Part shown: positions 1 through 6,760 of the stretch, one piece after another | Numbering within the stretch: position 1 is the first letter of the stretch | Layout: each line of letters begins with the position of its first letter | From: DASUCS01 sp041166365 | GTDB lineage: Bacteria; Actinomycetota; Acidimicrobiia; Acidimicrobiales; JACDCH01 | Assembly (NCBI GenBank): GCA_041166365.1 | Contig: JBEEFX010000288.1 | Location: 1 to 13,255 of the forward strand | DNA: 13,255 nt | Reading direction: 5' to 3' | The notes under the pieces: generated by a model | Seen by the model: only the letters and a program-made list of their open reading frames with translations | Databases searched by the model: none | Told to the model about the DNA's origin: nothing | Made by a program: the position numbers and the translations under genes

Positions 1-1143
1 GAGGAGCGCAACCACGCTGACCAGGTAGACGTCGTACACGGTGCGGAAGCTCGCCGGTGCGCCGAGCACGTTCTCGGTGAGGCTGACGGCGAAGAGCGAG
101 ATCCCGGCCACGGCGATCCAGAGCTCGCCGCCGGCTCGGGTCGCTCGATGGTTCCGAGCGACCAGACCCACGATCAACACCAGGGTCGCGAGTTGCACGA
201 AGTTGAGCGCCGAGAGGTAGCGGTCGCCCGTCCCCCCAGATCGGACGCCGTCCAGCCAGACGCCCATGGCCGACAGCAGGCCCACGAACGGGGGGCCGAG
301 GTTGGCGTTCGACGAGCTCGTCAGCGGCATCTTTCCCGCTGCATGGCGGACCACCAGGTTCCACCCGATCAGCGCGACCACCGGGGGGATGATCGCCACG
401 GCCGGTTTCCACCGATCCCAGCGCTCCGAAGGACTCGGCCGTGCTTCCGGGCGGTGCTCGGCATGGTGCTCTGTGACGATCGAACACAGCACCAACAGCC
501 CCGCCATGATCAGCACCTGCTCGCGGATGAGCACGGCGAGCGCGAACGCGCCGCCGCCGAGGATCCACCGGCGGTCACGCAGGAGGACCAAGGCGCCGAG
601 CGTCGCGGTCGCGGCGATGATCTCGCTCAGGTCGCGGCTCAGCGTGAACGTGAAGCCCCAGTACGCGGTCAACAGCAGTCCGGCGATGGCGTGGTGGCCG
701 TATCGCTGTGCGAGCAGCCCTCCGAGTGCGCCGATCGCTCCGAGCCCGGCGACGTTGAGCGCGATGAGTGCCCACGGAACGGCGGCGGGCTGGCCGCCGG
801 CGGAGAGTGTCCACGCCAGCACCGGGTAGCCGACTCGACCGTTTCGCAGGATGTTGTCCACGGTGATCCCGTGAGAGCGATCGACGTCGACACGGGTCGG
901 GTCGAGTGCCAAGCGATAGAAGAACTGGCCGTCGTAGCCTGAACCGTCCCCGCCCTCGAAGACGTGAAGCCCCTCCGGCACTTGCGCCGGGTCGGCGTAC
1001 ACGCGGCCCACGACCGCGAAGCGGGACGAGTCGCCGTGCGCCGCGACACCGAGCCGCAGGCCGACGAACCCGACTGCGACGACCATTGCGATCACAGCCG
1101 GAACGACGACACGGTCAGGGATTCTCCGGATGACCGCCTTCAT
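1..1143 (-). CDS. Large polytopic membrane protein, GT-C glycosyltransferase-like, cut by left window edge
   Basis: An open frame of 381 codons starts at the ATG at 1143-1141 and is still open at base 1, so the C-terminus is missing. The translation begins MKAVIRRIPDRVVVPAVIAM. It has a hydrophobic first segment (about 13-33), a long extracytoplasmic-type loop carrying YDGQFFYRLALDP (70-82), and then repeated hydrophobic stretches (about 122-145, 152-168, 174-188, 194-222, 247-265, 313-329, 341-357). A first large loop with an acidic residue near the membrane (here D71) is the general plan of GT-C sugar transferases using polyprenyl-phosphate sugars; the DGQFFYRLA motif recurs, from memory, in uncharacterised actinobacterial membrane proteins. 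The start overlaps the stop of the upstream PIG-V-like gene as ATGA, which strongly supports this start and implies coupled translation. The glycosyltransferase role is inferred from topology and context; the coding call is firm, the function is not. Confidence 0.8.
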   Translation of the reverse strand, partial: MKAVIRRIPDRVVVPAVIAMVVAVGFVGLRLGVAAHGDSSRFAVVGRVYADPAQVPEGLHVFEGGDGSGYDGQFFYRLALDPTRVDVDRSHGITVDNILRNGRVGYPVLAWTLSAGGQPAAVPWALIALNVAGLGAIGALGGLLAQRYGHHAIAGLLLTAYWGFTFTLSRDLSEIIAATATLGALVLLRDRRWILGGGAFALAVLIREQVLIMAGLLVLCSIVTEHHAEHRPEARPSPSERWDRWKPAVAIIPPVVALIGWNLVVRHAAGKMPLTSSSNANLGPPFVGLLSAMGVWLDGVRSGGTGDRYLSALNFVQLATLVLIVGLVARNHRATRAGGELWIAVAGISLFAVSLTENVLGAPASFRTVYDVYLVSVVALL

Positions 1144-2387
1144 GTGAGATAGAACCCACGCGCGAACAGCCATGTGAAGAGCGCGAGGATCCCTCCGCCC
1201 GAGACGAGCGTGAGGTTTCGCAGCACTGGCCGGTCGACGAGCCACTCCGCCGCCACCAGCAGTATCGGGAACGCCGCGAGCAGATACCGGCCGAGGCCCT
1301 GGAAGTCCGCGGACCCGACAAGCGGCACGGCGATGATCAGCGCGGTGTAGGCGGTGTAGGCCACGCCGAGACGGCGAGCCAATCGTGGCAGGAACGCCAG
1401 GAACACGGCCACGGCGACGGCCTGACACGCGAGAAACGCGGCGTGCGAGCTTCGTTCAGCAGCGAACTCGAAGAAGCGGAACTTCAGCCAGGTCGACGGC
1501 CCGGCACCTTGTTCCCATCCCGGAGCGGACTGCACCGTGAAGAAGGCGAGCGGGTCGCCCGTGCGGAGGTAGAGAAAGACACACCACGAGGCAATGCCGG
1601 CCGCCGAGATGCCGACCAAGAACTGGGCCGGGCGTAGTCGAGACCGGTCGAAGTACCACCTCCGCCGACCCGGTCGGCGTGCGTCGTCGCCCGACCCGCT
1701 GTCCGTCCGCTCCGAGGTCCGTCCCAGGACTCCCTCGCGTTCGAACACCAGTAGGAGCAGGGCGAAGATGAGCGCGAAGCCAACGGGTCGTCCCGCGCTC
1801 GCGACGGCCCCCGCCAACCCCGCGAGGAGATAGTGGCGACGCTCCGCGAAGGAGAACGCGAGCAGGACCATCATCAGGAAGAACGCGTCGCCGTACGCGG
1901 TGCCGAACAGGAACCAGGCGTAGGGATACAGGACGAGCATGGCGGTGGCCAGGCGGGCTGTCCTCGGCGGGACCTTGTTCGAGCACCAGCGCCAGAAGAG
2001 CAGCACGGTGGCCAGCCCGGAGAGCGCCGTGGTGAGCAGCGCGGCGTAGGCCGCATCCATCCGGGTGACGGCCGCGACGCCCCGGACGGTCAGCGGGTAC
2101 GAAGGGAAGAAGGCGACGGCCGACTCGTTTCCGTCGTGAAAGTCCTTCACGGTCGCGTCGTCGTACCCCCGCTCGGCGATCTGCACGTACCAGACGCTGT
2201 CCAGGAACAACCACCCGCCGACGACAGGACGCTCCAGCGCCGGCGACTCGACGAGCGGGGTCGAGGAGCTGTACCGCACCATGTTGATGACCCAGAGCAC
2301 GGAGCCGACGGCGAAGAACAGCACCAGGGGGAACCGCCATGTCGCGCCGCGCGCGCGGTTCGATTCGCGCTCCTGCACTGCGGTCAT
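1140..2387 (-). CDS. PIG-V-like GT-C family membrane mannosyltransferase
   Basis: A 415-residue protein from the ATG at 2387. After a short basic cytoplasmic N-terminus there is a first membrane helix (about 18-37), then a loop with LDSVWYVQIAERGY (62-75) and ESAVAFFPSYPLTVRG (88-103). Several further helices follow, with ASAGRPVGF (196-204) near the middle. The pattern of an acidic residue beside W/Y, a GY turn, a downstream FFPxYPL and a later RPxG matches the PIG-V/Gpi18 GT-C family, whose eukaryotic members add mannose from dolichol-phosphate-mannose to GPI anchors. Bacterial relatives are presumed polyprenyl-phosphate-sugar transferases. D63 is the likely catalytic acid. The reading frame stays open upstream into putA, but the ATG that overlaps the preceding gene's TGA (ATGA at 2384-2387) and the family N-terminus fix the start. 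It also overlaps the next gene by ATGA. Acceptor and sugar are unknown. Confidence 0.82.
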   Translation of the reverse strand: MTAVQERESNRARGATWRFPLVLFFAVGSVLWVINMVRYSSSTPLVESPALERPVVGGWLFLDSVWYVQIAERGYDDATVKDFHDGNESAVAFFPSYPLTVRGVAAVTRMDAAYAALLTTALSGLATVLLFWRWCSNKVPPRTARLATAMLVLYPYAWFLFGTAYGDAFFLMMVLLAFSFAERRHYLLAGLAGAVASAGRPVGFALIFALLLLVFEREGVLGRTSERTDSGSGDDARRPGRRRWYFDRSRLRPAQFLVGISAAGIASWCVFLYLRTGDPLAFFTVQSAPGWEQGAGPSTWLKFRFFEFAAERSSHAAFLACQAVAVAVFLAFLPRLARRLGVAYTAYTALIIAVPLVGSADFQGLGRYLLAAFPILLVAAEWLVDRPVLRNLTLVSGGGILALFTWLFARGFYLT

Positions 2388-2986
2388 GACGACGCCGTCC
2401 TCGCCTGCAGTCCCGCGACGAGGAGCCCCACTCCCCCGACGACGACCAGGTAGAGCCCGACACCCACTTGCGCGGACACGTCGCTCGACGGAATCCCGAA
2501 CTGGACCTCGATGTCGCGCGCCTTGGAGCCGGCATCGACCATGTGGACGAGCGCGATGACGATGGTGATGCCCCCCGCGATGAGCAGCGCGATCTTGAGC
2601 CACAGATCGCGCCGGCCGGCCCACAGCGCTCCCGCGGCCACGCCCGCAACCGCGGCGGCGAGAACGATCGTTCGGCCGTCTCCTCCGCGCCAGCCCGTCT
2701 CCGCACTTCCCGGCGGGATGAACCCGGCGATGCGAATGCGCAACCACACCTGGAACGCGCCGATGATCGCCAGGGCGGCCCCCATCATCCCGACGAAGGC
2801 CGCTTTGCGGTTGACCAACGCGAGGTGCGCGGGCGGCATCGGCGTCTCGTCCGGAAGCGCCGGCTCCGCGAGCTCGATCGTCGTGGGGGGCGGAAGCGGC
2901 GCGCCGCAGCCCGCGCAGAAGAGCGCGTCCGCGTCGCTGACGGACCGTTGGCAGGTCGGGCACACCACAGCGCCCAATCCTGTCAA
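2384..2986 (-). CDS. Zinc-ribbon membrane protein with four predicted helices, unknown function
   Basis: A 200-residue protein. The N-terminus holds two CxxC pairs, CPTC (9-12) and CAGC (24-27), separated by 11 residues: a small zinc ribbon of the kind found in many bacterial membrane proteins. A Pro/Glu-rich linker (31-52) leads to four hydrophobic segments (about 63-80, 107-124, 129-148, 173-193). The start is a TTG at 2986, three bases after the putA stop. It is chosen because a good GGAGGA ribosome site sits seven bases upstream and because the zinc ribbon begins at residue 9; a GTG two codons before the first Cys would shorten the protein by about six residues. It ends in an ATGA overlap with the PIG-V-like gene, so the two are probably made together. 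No enzymatic motif is visible; a scaffold or regulatory partner of the membrane transferase is possible but unproven. Confidence 0.8.
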   Translation of the reverse strand: MTGLGAVVCPTCQRSVSDADALFCAGCGAPLPPPTTIELAEPALPDETPMPPAHLALVNRKAAFVGMMGAALAIIGAFQVWLRIRIAGFIPPGSAETGWRGGDGRTIVLAAAVAGVAAGALWAGRRDLWLKIALLIAGGITIVIALVHMVDAGSKARDIEVQFGIPSSDVSAQVGVGLYLVVVGGVGLLVAGLQARTASS

Positions 2987-2989
2987 GAC

Positions 2990-5968
2990 CTAGTCCTCCG
3001 CCGCGAAACCTTGGCGCACCGTGTTCTCGGTGATCGTCCGCGGGTCGAGGAACTGCAACAGGTAATCCGGGCCGCCGGCCTTCGAGCCGACGCCGGACAG
3101 GCCGTACCCGCCGAAGGGCTGGCGGCCGACGACGGCTCCGGTGATGGCTCGGTTGATGTACAGGTTGCCAGCGCGCACCTCGGTCGTTGCTCGGGCGATG
3201 TTCGCCGGTGAGCGGGAGAAGATGCCGGCGGTCAATGCGTAGTCGGTCGCATTGGCCAGCGCGATCGCGTGGTCGAAGTCGCTCGACCTCATGATGGCAA
3301 CGACCGGGCCGAAAAGCTCGTCGCGGGCGACCGAGGCGGCAGCGGGGTCGTCGACCTCGACGAGGGTGGGCCCGATGAACCACCCGGTGGTGGGGACGTC
3401 GTCACGGTGCACGAGGATCCGGGTCTCTCGGCCGGCCTGCTCGATGGCTGCCGTCAGGCGGGTGTGGGCGTCGGCGTCGATCACCGGGCCAACTCGGGCG
3501 GCCATGGAGCGCGGGTGACCGACGACCACCTCCCGCGTCGCATCGACCAGCCGGGCGACGAAGCTGTCGTAGATGCGGTCGGCCACGATCACCCGCGACG
3601 CGGCCGAGCACTTCTGGCCGGCGAACCCGAATGCGGAGTTGATGACTGCGGGCACGGCCTGATCGGGGTCAGCGTCGCTGTCCACGATGATCGCGTTCTT
3701 CCCGCCCATCTCCGCCACCACGCGCTTCACGTGCCGTTGCCCGGGGCGATGCACCGCGGCCGTCTCGTTGATGTGCAGCCCGACCGCCTTCGAGCCGGTG
3801 AAGACGATGATCGCAACGTCGGGATGCTCGACGAGTCGGGCGCCGACGTCCTCGCCGAGCCCGGGGAGGAACTGCACTGCGCCGGCAGGCGCGCCCGCCG
3901 CCCGCAGCGCCTCGATCAACTGCCACGCGACCGCCGGCGTCTGCTCGGCCGGCTTGAGGATCACCGTGTTCCCCGCGACCAACGCGCCGACGGTCATGCC
4001 GCACGGGATGGCCAGCGGGAAGTTCCACGGCGCGATCACCGCGGCGACGCCTTTGCCCTGATACACGAGCCGGTTGCGCTCCCCCGGCGGCGACTGGACG
4101 CGGGTCTCCGCTGACGCGTGCAAGCGCAGCATCTCGCGGCCGTAGTACTCGCAGAAGTCGATCGCCTCGCACACGTCGGCGTCGGCCTGGTCCCACGGTT
4201 TGCCGGCTTCGAACACTTCGAGCGCGGCGATGTCGTTGCGTCGCTCGCGCATCCATGCCGCTGCCCGGAACAGCACGGCAACGCGCTCCACGGCCGGAGT
4301 CCGTCGCCATGACTCGGCTTCGGCGAGCGCTGCCGCGATCGCCGTGTCGGCATGCTCGGCGGTGCACGACGCGCTCCGGGCGACGAGCCGGACCGTCTCC
4401 GCCGGGTCGACGCTGTCGATCGTCGTCAGCGTCCGCACGACCTCACCATTGATCAGTGCCGGCACGTCGATCGTCGGCGCCGACGCGGCGGCATCGACGG
4501 CGGCGGCGAAGCGATCGCGGTTCGCCGCCTGCCGCCACTCCATGACGGGCTCCGGCTGATGGTCCGACGGGTTCGCGGGGTCCGTCGTCGGTCGCGGCAG
4601 GAGTGGCTCCAGCGCCGGGAGGTGATCGACCTTCGGTGGCGCGAGGAGCTCCTCGAGCGTGCGCCCCTCGGCGAAACGGTGACGCACGAAGCTCTCGTTG
4701 CTCGTGTTCTCGAGCAGGCGGCGCACGAGATACGCCATACCCGGGACGAGCGCTCCGACCGGTGCGTACACCCGCAGCCGCAGTCCCTTCCGCTTCACCG
4801 CGGCCTGCATCGGCTCGGCCATGCCGAAGAGCATCTGGACCTCGAAGCCCGTGTCCGGGATGCCCTTCGATCGCGCGTACGTGACCGCATACGCCAGCGA
4901 GCGCAGGTTGTGGGTGCCGAACGCGGCGCGGATCTCGCCGTGATGGTCGTGCAGCAGCCGGACGCAGCGTTCGTAGTTCGCGTCCGTCTCCTCTTTGCGT
5001 TCGAACACGGGCACCGGCCAGCCCTCGGCCCTCGCTTCCACCGTTTCGGTGTCCCAGTACGCGCCTTTGACCAGCCGGACGGTGATCGGCCGCGGGCGTT
5101 GTGACGACCATGCGATCAGTGCAGCGAGATCGTCGCGGCTGTCCTTCAGGTATGCCTGCACGACGATGCCCGACTCCAGGTCGGCGAACTCGGTTTCGCT
5201 CAACAGCTCGCGGAACAGCTGAAGCGTGAGGTCCTTCGCGTCGTAGTGCTCCATGTCGAAGTGCACGAAGGCGTTCCGCTCGCGGGCGAGCCGTAACAAT
5301 GGCCGGATCCGGCGCTTGGCCTGCTCGATGCCGATCTCCCGGCCGAGCGAGTCGTAGTGCGACGCGAGCGCCGTCGGCTTGATGCTGACGTTCACGCGCG
5401 GGATCGGCCCGAGATCGTCACGCTCGAGGTGGTCGTCCGGCGCCCAGTGCTGGCTGTCGTCGCTGAGCACCGTGAGCAGCTGCGCGACGCGCGCCGCATA
5501 CCGGTCGGCCTCGGCGTCGACGACCGTCTTCTCCCCCAGCAGGTCGACAGTGGCCGCAGAGCCCGTGCGCCACAGCTGATGCAGCCCGACTACCGCCTCC
5601 TCTGGCGTCTCGCCGACGATGAACTGCTCCGCCATGCGCCGGATGTTGCGCCGGGCGACGCGGGCCTCGAGCGAACGGCCAAAGGGAACGCGGGGAGCCA
5701 GTTCGACGCCGAGGTCGAGGAGCTTCGGGACCGCGACGCCGTCGAAGTACTCCGAGAGGTGGCGGGCGACGTCGTCATCGTCTTCGAGCGCCGGGAAGAC
5801 GTCCACGAACCGGAAGAGCTGCGTCTTGAACGCCGGCCGCGACATCGCCCAGTCGAGCATCCGCTCGCTCCACCACGACATGCGGAAGACCTTCGACTTC
5901 TGGTCGGAACCCAGCTCCGCCAGCTCGCGGGCGAGGGCTGAGGCGTCGCTGTCGAGCGACCGGGTCAC
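2990..5968 (-). CDS. putA: Bifunctional proline dehydrogenase / L-glutamate gamma-semialdehyde dehydrogenase
   Basis: A 992-residue cytosolic or membrane-associated enzyme that oxidises proline to P5C with FAD and then to glutamate with NAD+. The proline dehydrogenase barrel spans about 180-435, with RLVKGAYWDTE (298-308), GTHN (351-354), YAPVG (401-405) and RRLLENTSNESF (416-427); the paired arginines R416/R417 correspond to the proline-carboxylate binders of the family. The aldehyde dehydrogenase half covers about 500-985: PWNF (N649), FTGSKAVG (723-730), general base E753 in AEMGGKN, catalytic C787 in GQKCSA, and ELFGP (884-888). There is no N-terminal ribbon-helix-helix DNA-binding domain, so it is not self-regulating like enterobacterial PutA. 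The start is a GTG at 5968 with a modest TAGG upstream; the conserved VFRMSWWSERMLDWAMSRPAF (27-47) supports an upstream start. It lies 10 bp after the SDR stop, so the two are probably co-transcribed. Confidence 0.97.
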   Translation of the reverse strand: MTRSLDSDASALARELAELGSDQKSKVFRMSWWSERMLDWAMSRPAFKTQLFRFVDVFPALEDDDDVARHLSEYFDGVAVPKLLDLGVELAPRVPFGRSLEARVARRNIRRMAEQFIVGETPEEAVVGLHQLWRTGSAATVDLLGEKTVVDAEADRYAARVAQLLTVLSDDSQHWAPDDHLERDDLGPIPRVNVSIKPTALASHYDSLGREIGIEQAKRRIRPLLRLARERNAFVHFDMEHYDAKDLTLQLFRELLSETEFADLESGIVVQAYLKDSRDDLAALIAWSSQRPRPITVRLVKGAYWDTETVEARAEGWPVPVFERKEETDANYERCVRLLHDHHGEIRAAFGTHNLRSLAYAVTYARSKGIPDTGFEVQMLFGMAEPMQAAVKRKGLRLRVYAPVGALVPGMAYLVRRLLENTSNESFVRHRFAEGRTLEELLAPPKVDHLPALEPLLPRPTTDPANPSDHQPEPVMEWRQAANRDRFAAAVDAAASAPTIDVPALINGEVVRTLTTIDSVDPAETVRLVARSASCTAEHADTAIAAALAEAESWRRTPAVERVAVLFRAAAWMRERRNDIAALEVFEAGKPWDQADADVCEAIDFCEYYGREMLRLHASAETRVQSPPGERNRLVYQGKGVAAVIAPWNFPLAIPCGMTVGALVAGNTVILKPAEQTPAVAWQLIEALRAAGAPAGAVQFLPGLGEDVGARLVEHPDVAIIVFTGSKAVGLHINETAAVHRPGQRHVKRVVAEMGGKNAIIVDSDADPDQAVPAVINSAFGFAGQKCSAASRVIVADRIYDSFVARLVDATREVVVGHPRSMAARVGPVIDADAHTRLTAAIEQAGRETRILVHRDDVPTTGWFIGPTLVEVDDPAAASVARDELFGPVVAIMRSSDFDHAIALANATDYALTAGIFSRSPANIARATTEVRAGNLYINRAITGAVVGRQPFGGYGLSGVGSKAGGPDYLLQFLDPRTITENTVRQGFAAED
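2994..2999 (-). promoter_or_regulatory. Ribosome binding site inside the 3' end of putA
   Basis: On the minus strand the sequence reads GGAGGA, seven bases before the TTG at 2986. It lies inside the last codons of putA (the Glu-Asp before the stop). It decides the non-ATG start of the zinc-ribbon gene and suggests that ribosomes ending putA reinitiate there. Confidence 0.65.
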
Positions 5969-5978
5969 GGGAGTGAAC

Positions 5979-6743
5979 CTACTGGGACAGCCCCATCAAT
6001 CGAGTGACGCCGTGGTCGCGTCCGGCGGTGTAGCCGCCGTCGACTGCGATGGCCTGTCCCGACACGAACGAGGCGTCGGCGGAGAGCAGGAACGCCGCCG
6101 CCGCCGCGATCTCGTCGGCGCGGCCGAGTCGTCGCAGCGCATGTTCCTCGATGCAGTCGGCGCGTGGGCCCTCCATGCCCTCCATCCCGAAGATCGAGTC
6201 CGTCATCGGCGTGTCGATGAAGCCGGGACAGATCGCATTGGCCCGGATACCGCTCGGGCCGTAGTCGATCGCCATGTTCTTGGTGAGCAGGACGACGCCC
6301 CCCTTCGACGCGTTGTAGGCCGACCCGCCGGCCGTGCCCTCCAAGCCTTCGACGCTCGCGAGGTTCACGAGCGAGCCTCGCTCCCCGTCGACCGGTGGTT
6401 GCTCGAGCATGCAGCGCAACACGTGCTTGCAGACGAAGAACGTACCGGTGAGGTTCACGCCGATCACGCGGTCCCATTCGCCGGCGTCGACCATGTGCAC
6501 GGGACCACCACCCGCGACCCCCGCGGCGTTGACCACGCCGTCGATCCTTCGGTGCTCCTCGACGATGGCATCGATGAGCGCGCTCACCGCGGCCTCGTCG
6601 CGCACGTCGAGCGGTTGGACGTCGCCGGAGGCGTTCAGGTCGGCCCCCACGGCGACACCGCCGTCCTTGCGGATTCGCTCGACGGTCGCCTGACCGATCC
6701 CCGACGCCGCCCCCGTCACCAGAACCACCCTGTTCGTCAACAT
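5979..6743 (-). CDS. Short-chain dehydrogenase/reductase, NAD-type, first gene of the putA run
   Basis: A 254-residue classical SDR with a Rossmann fold. Visible motifs are TGAASGIG (10-17), an acidic residue after the second strand (D35 in GADLN) that favours NAD(H) over NADPH, NAAG (72-75), catalytic S130 in NLAS, YNASK (Y143, K147) and PGFIDTPM after the active site. Length is normal for the family (about 250). The substrate cannot be read from sequence; naming it a 3-oxoacyl-ACP reductase would be only a default. The ATG at 6743 is 17 bp from the divergent monooxygenase start and has no clear ribosome site. putA follows after 10 bp, so it is likely the promoter-proximal gene of that run. 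Confidence 0.93.
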   Translation of the reverse strand: MLTNRVVLVTGAASGIGQATVERIRKDGGVAVGADLNASGDVQPLDVRDEAAVSALIDAIVEEHRRIDGVVNAAGVAGGGPVHMVDAGEWDRVIGVNLTGTFFVCKHVLRCMLEQPPVDGERGSLVNLASVEGLEGTAGGSAYNASKGGVVLLTKNMAIDYGPSGIRANAICPGFIDTPMTDSIFGMEGMEGPRADCIEEHALRRLGRADEIAAAAAFLLSADASFVSGQAIAVDGGYTAGRDHGVTRLMGLSQ

Positions 6744-6760
6744 CGTCGTACTGTCTCACG
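6744..6760. promoter_or_regulatory. 17-bp divergent gap with probable leaderless promoter for the monooxygenase
   Basis: Only 17 bp separate two divergent start codons. On the plus strand TACTGT (6749-6754) fits the actinobacterial -10 pattern TANNNT and is followed by exactly six bases before the ATG at 6761, the spacing expected if transcription begins at the A of the start codon. No Shine-Dalgarno sequence precedes either gene, which fits a leaderless mRNA for the plus-strand gene. No convincing -35 is visible. The minus-strand SDR/putA promoter must lie inside the monooxygenase coding sequence or overlap this gap; I could not pick it out. Confidence 0.4.

Noticed and set aside
148..942. 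A 264-codon plus-strand frame near the left edge
   Set aside because: It is antisense to the unterminated membrane protein at 1-1143, whose translation has clear membrane segments; the plus-strand product is Arg/Gln/His-rich with no domain.
1140..3383. One 747-codon minus-strand frame that could suggest a fusion of a long Arg-rich N-terminus to the PIG-V-like protein
   Set aside because: The part beyond 2387 lies in an alternate frame of putA and the zinc-ribbon gene and has Arg/Gly/Pro-rich shadow composition. The ATG at 2387 overlaps the previous stop as ATGA and begins the family N-terminus.
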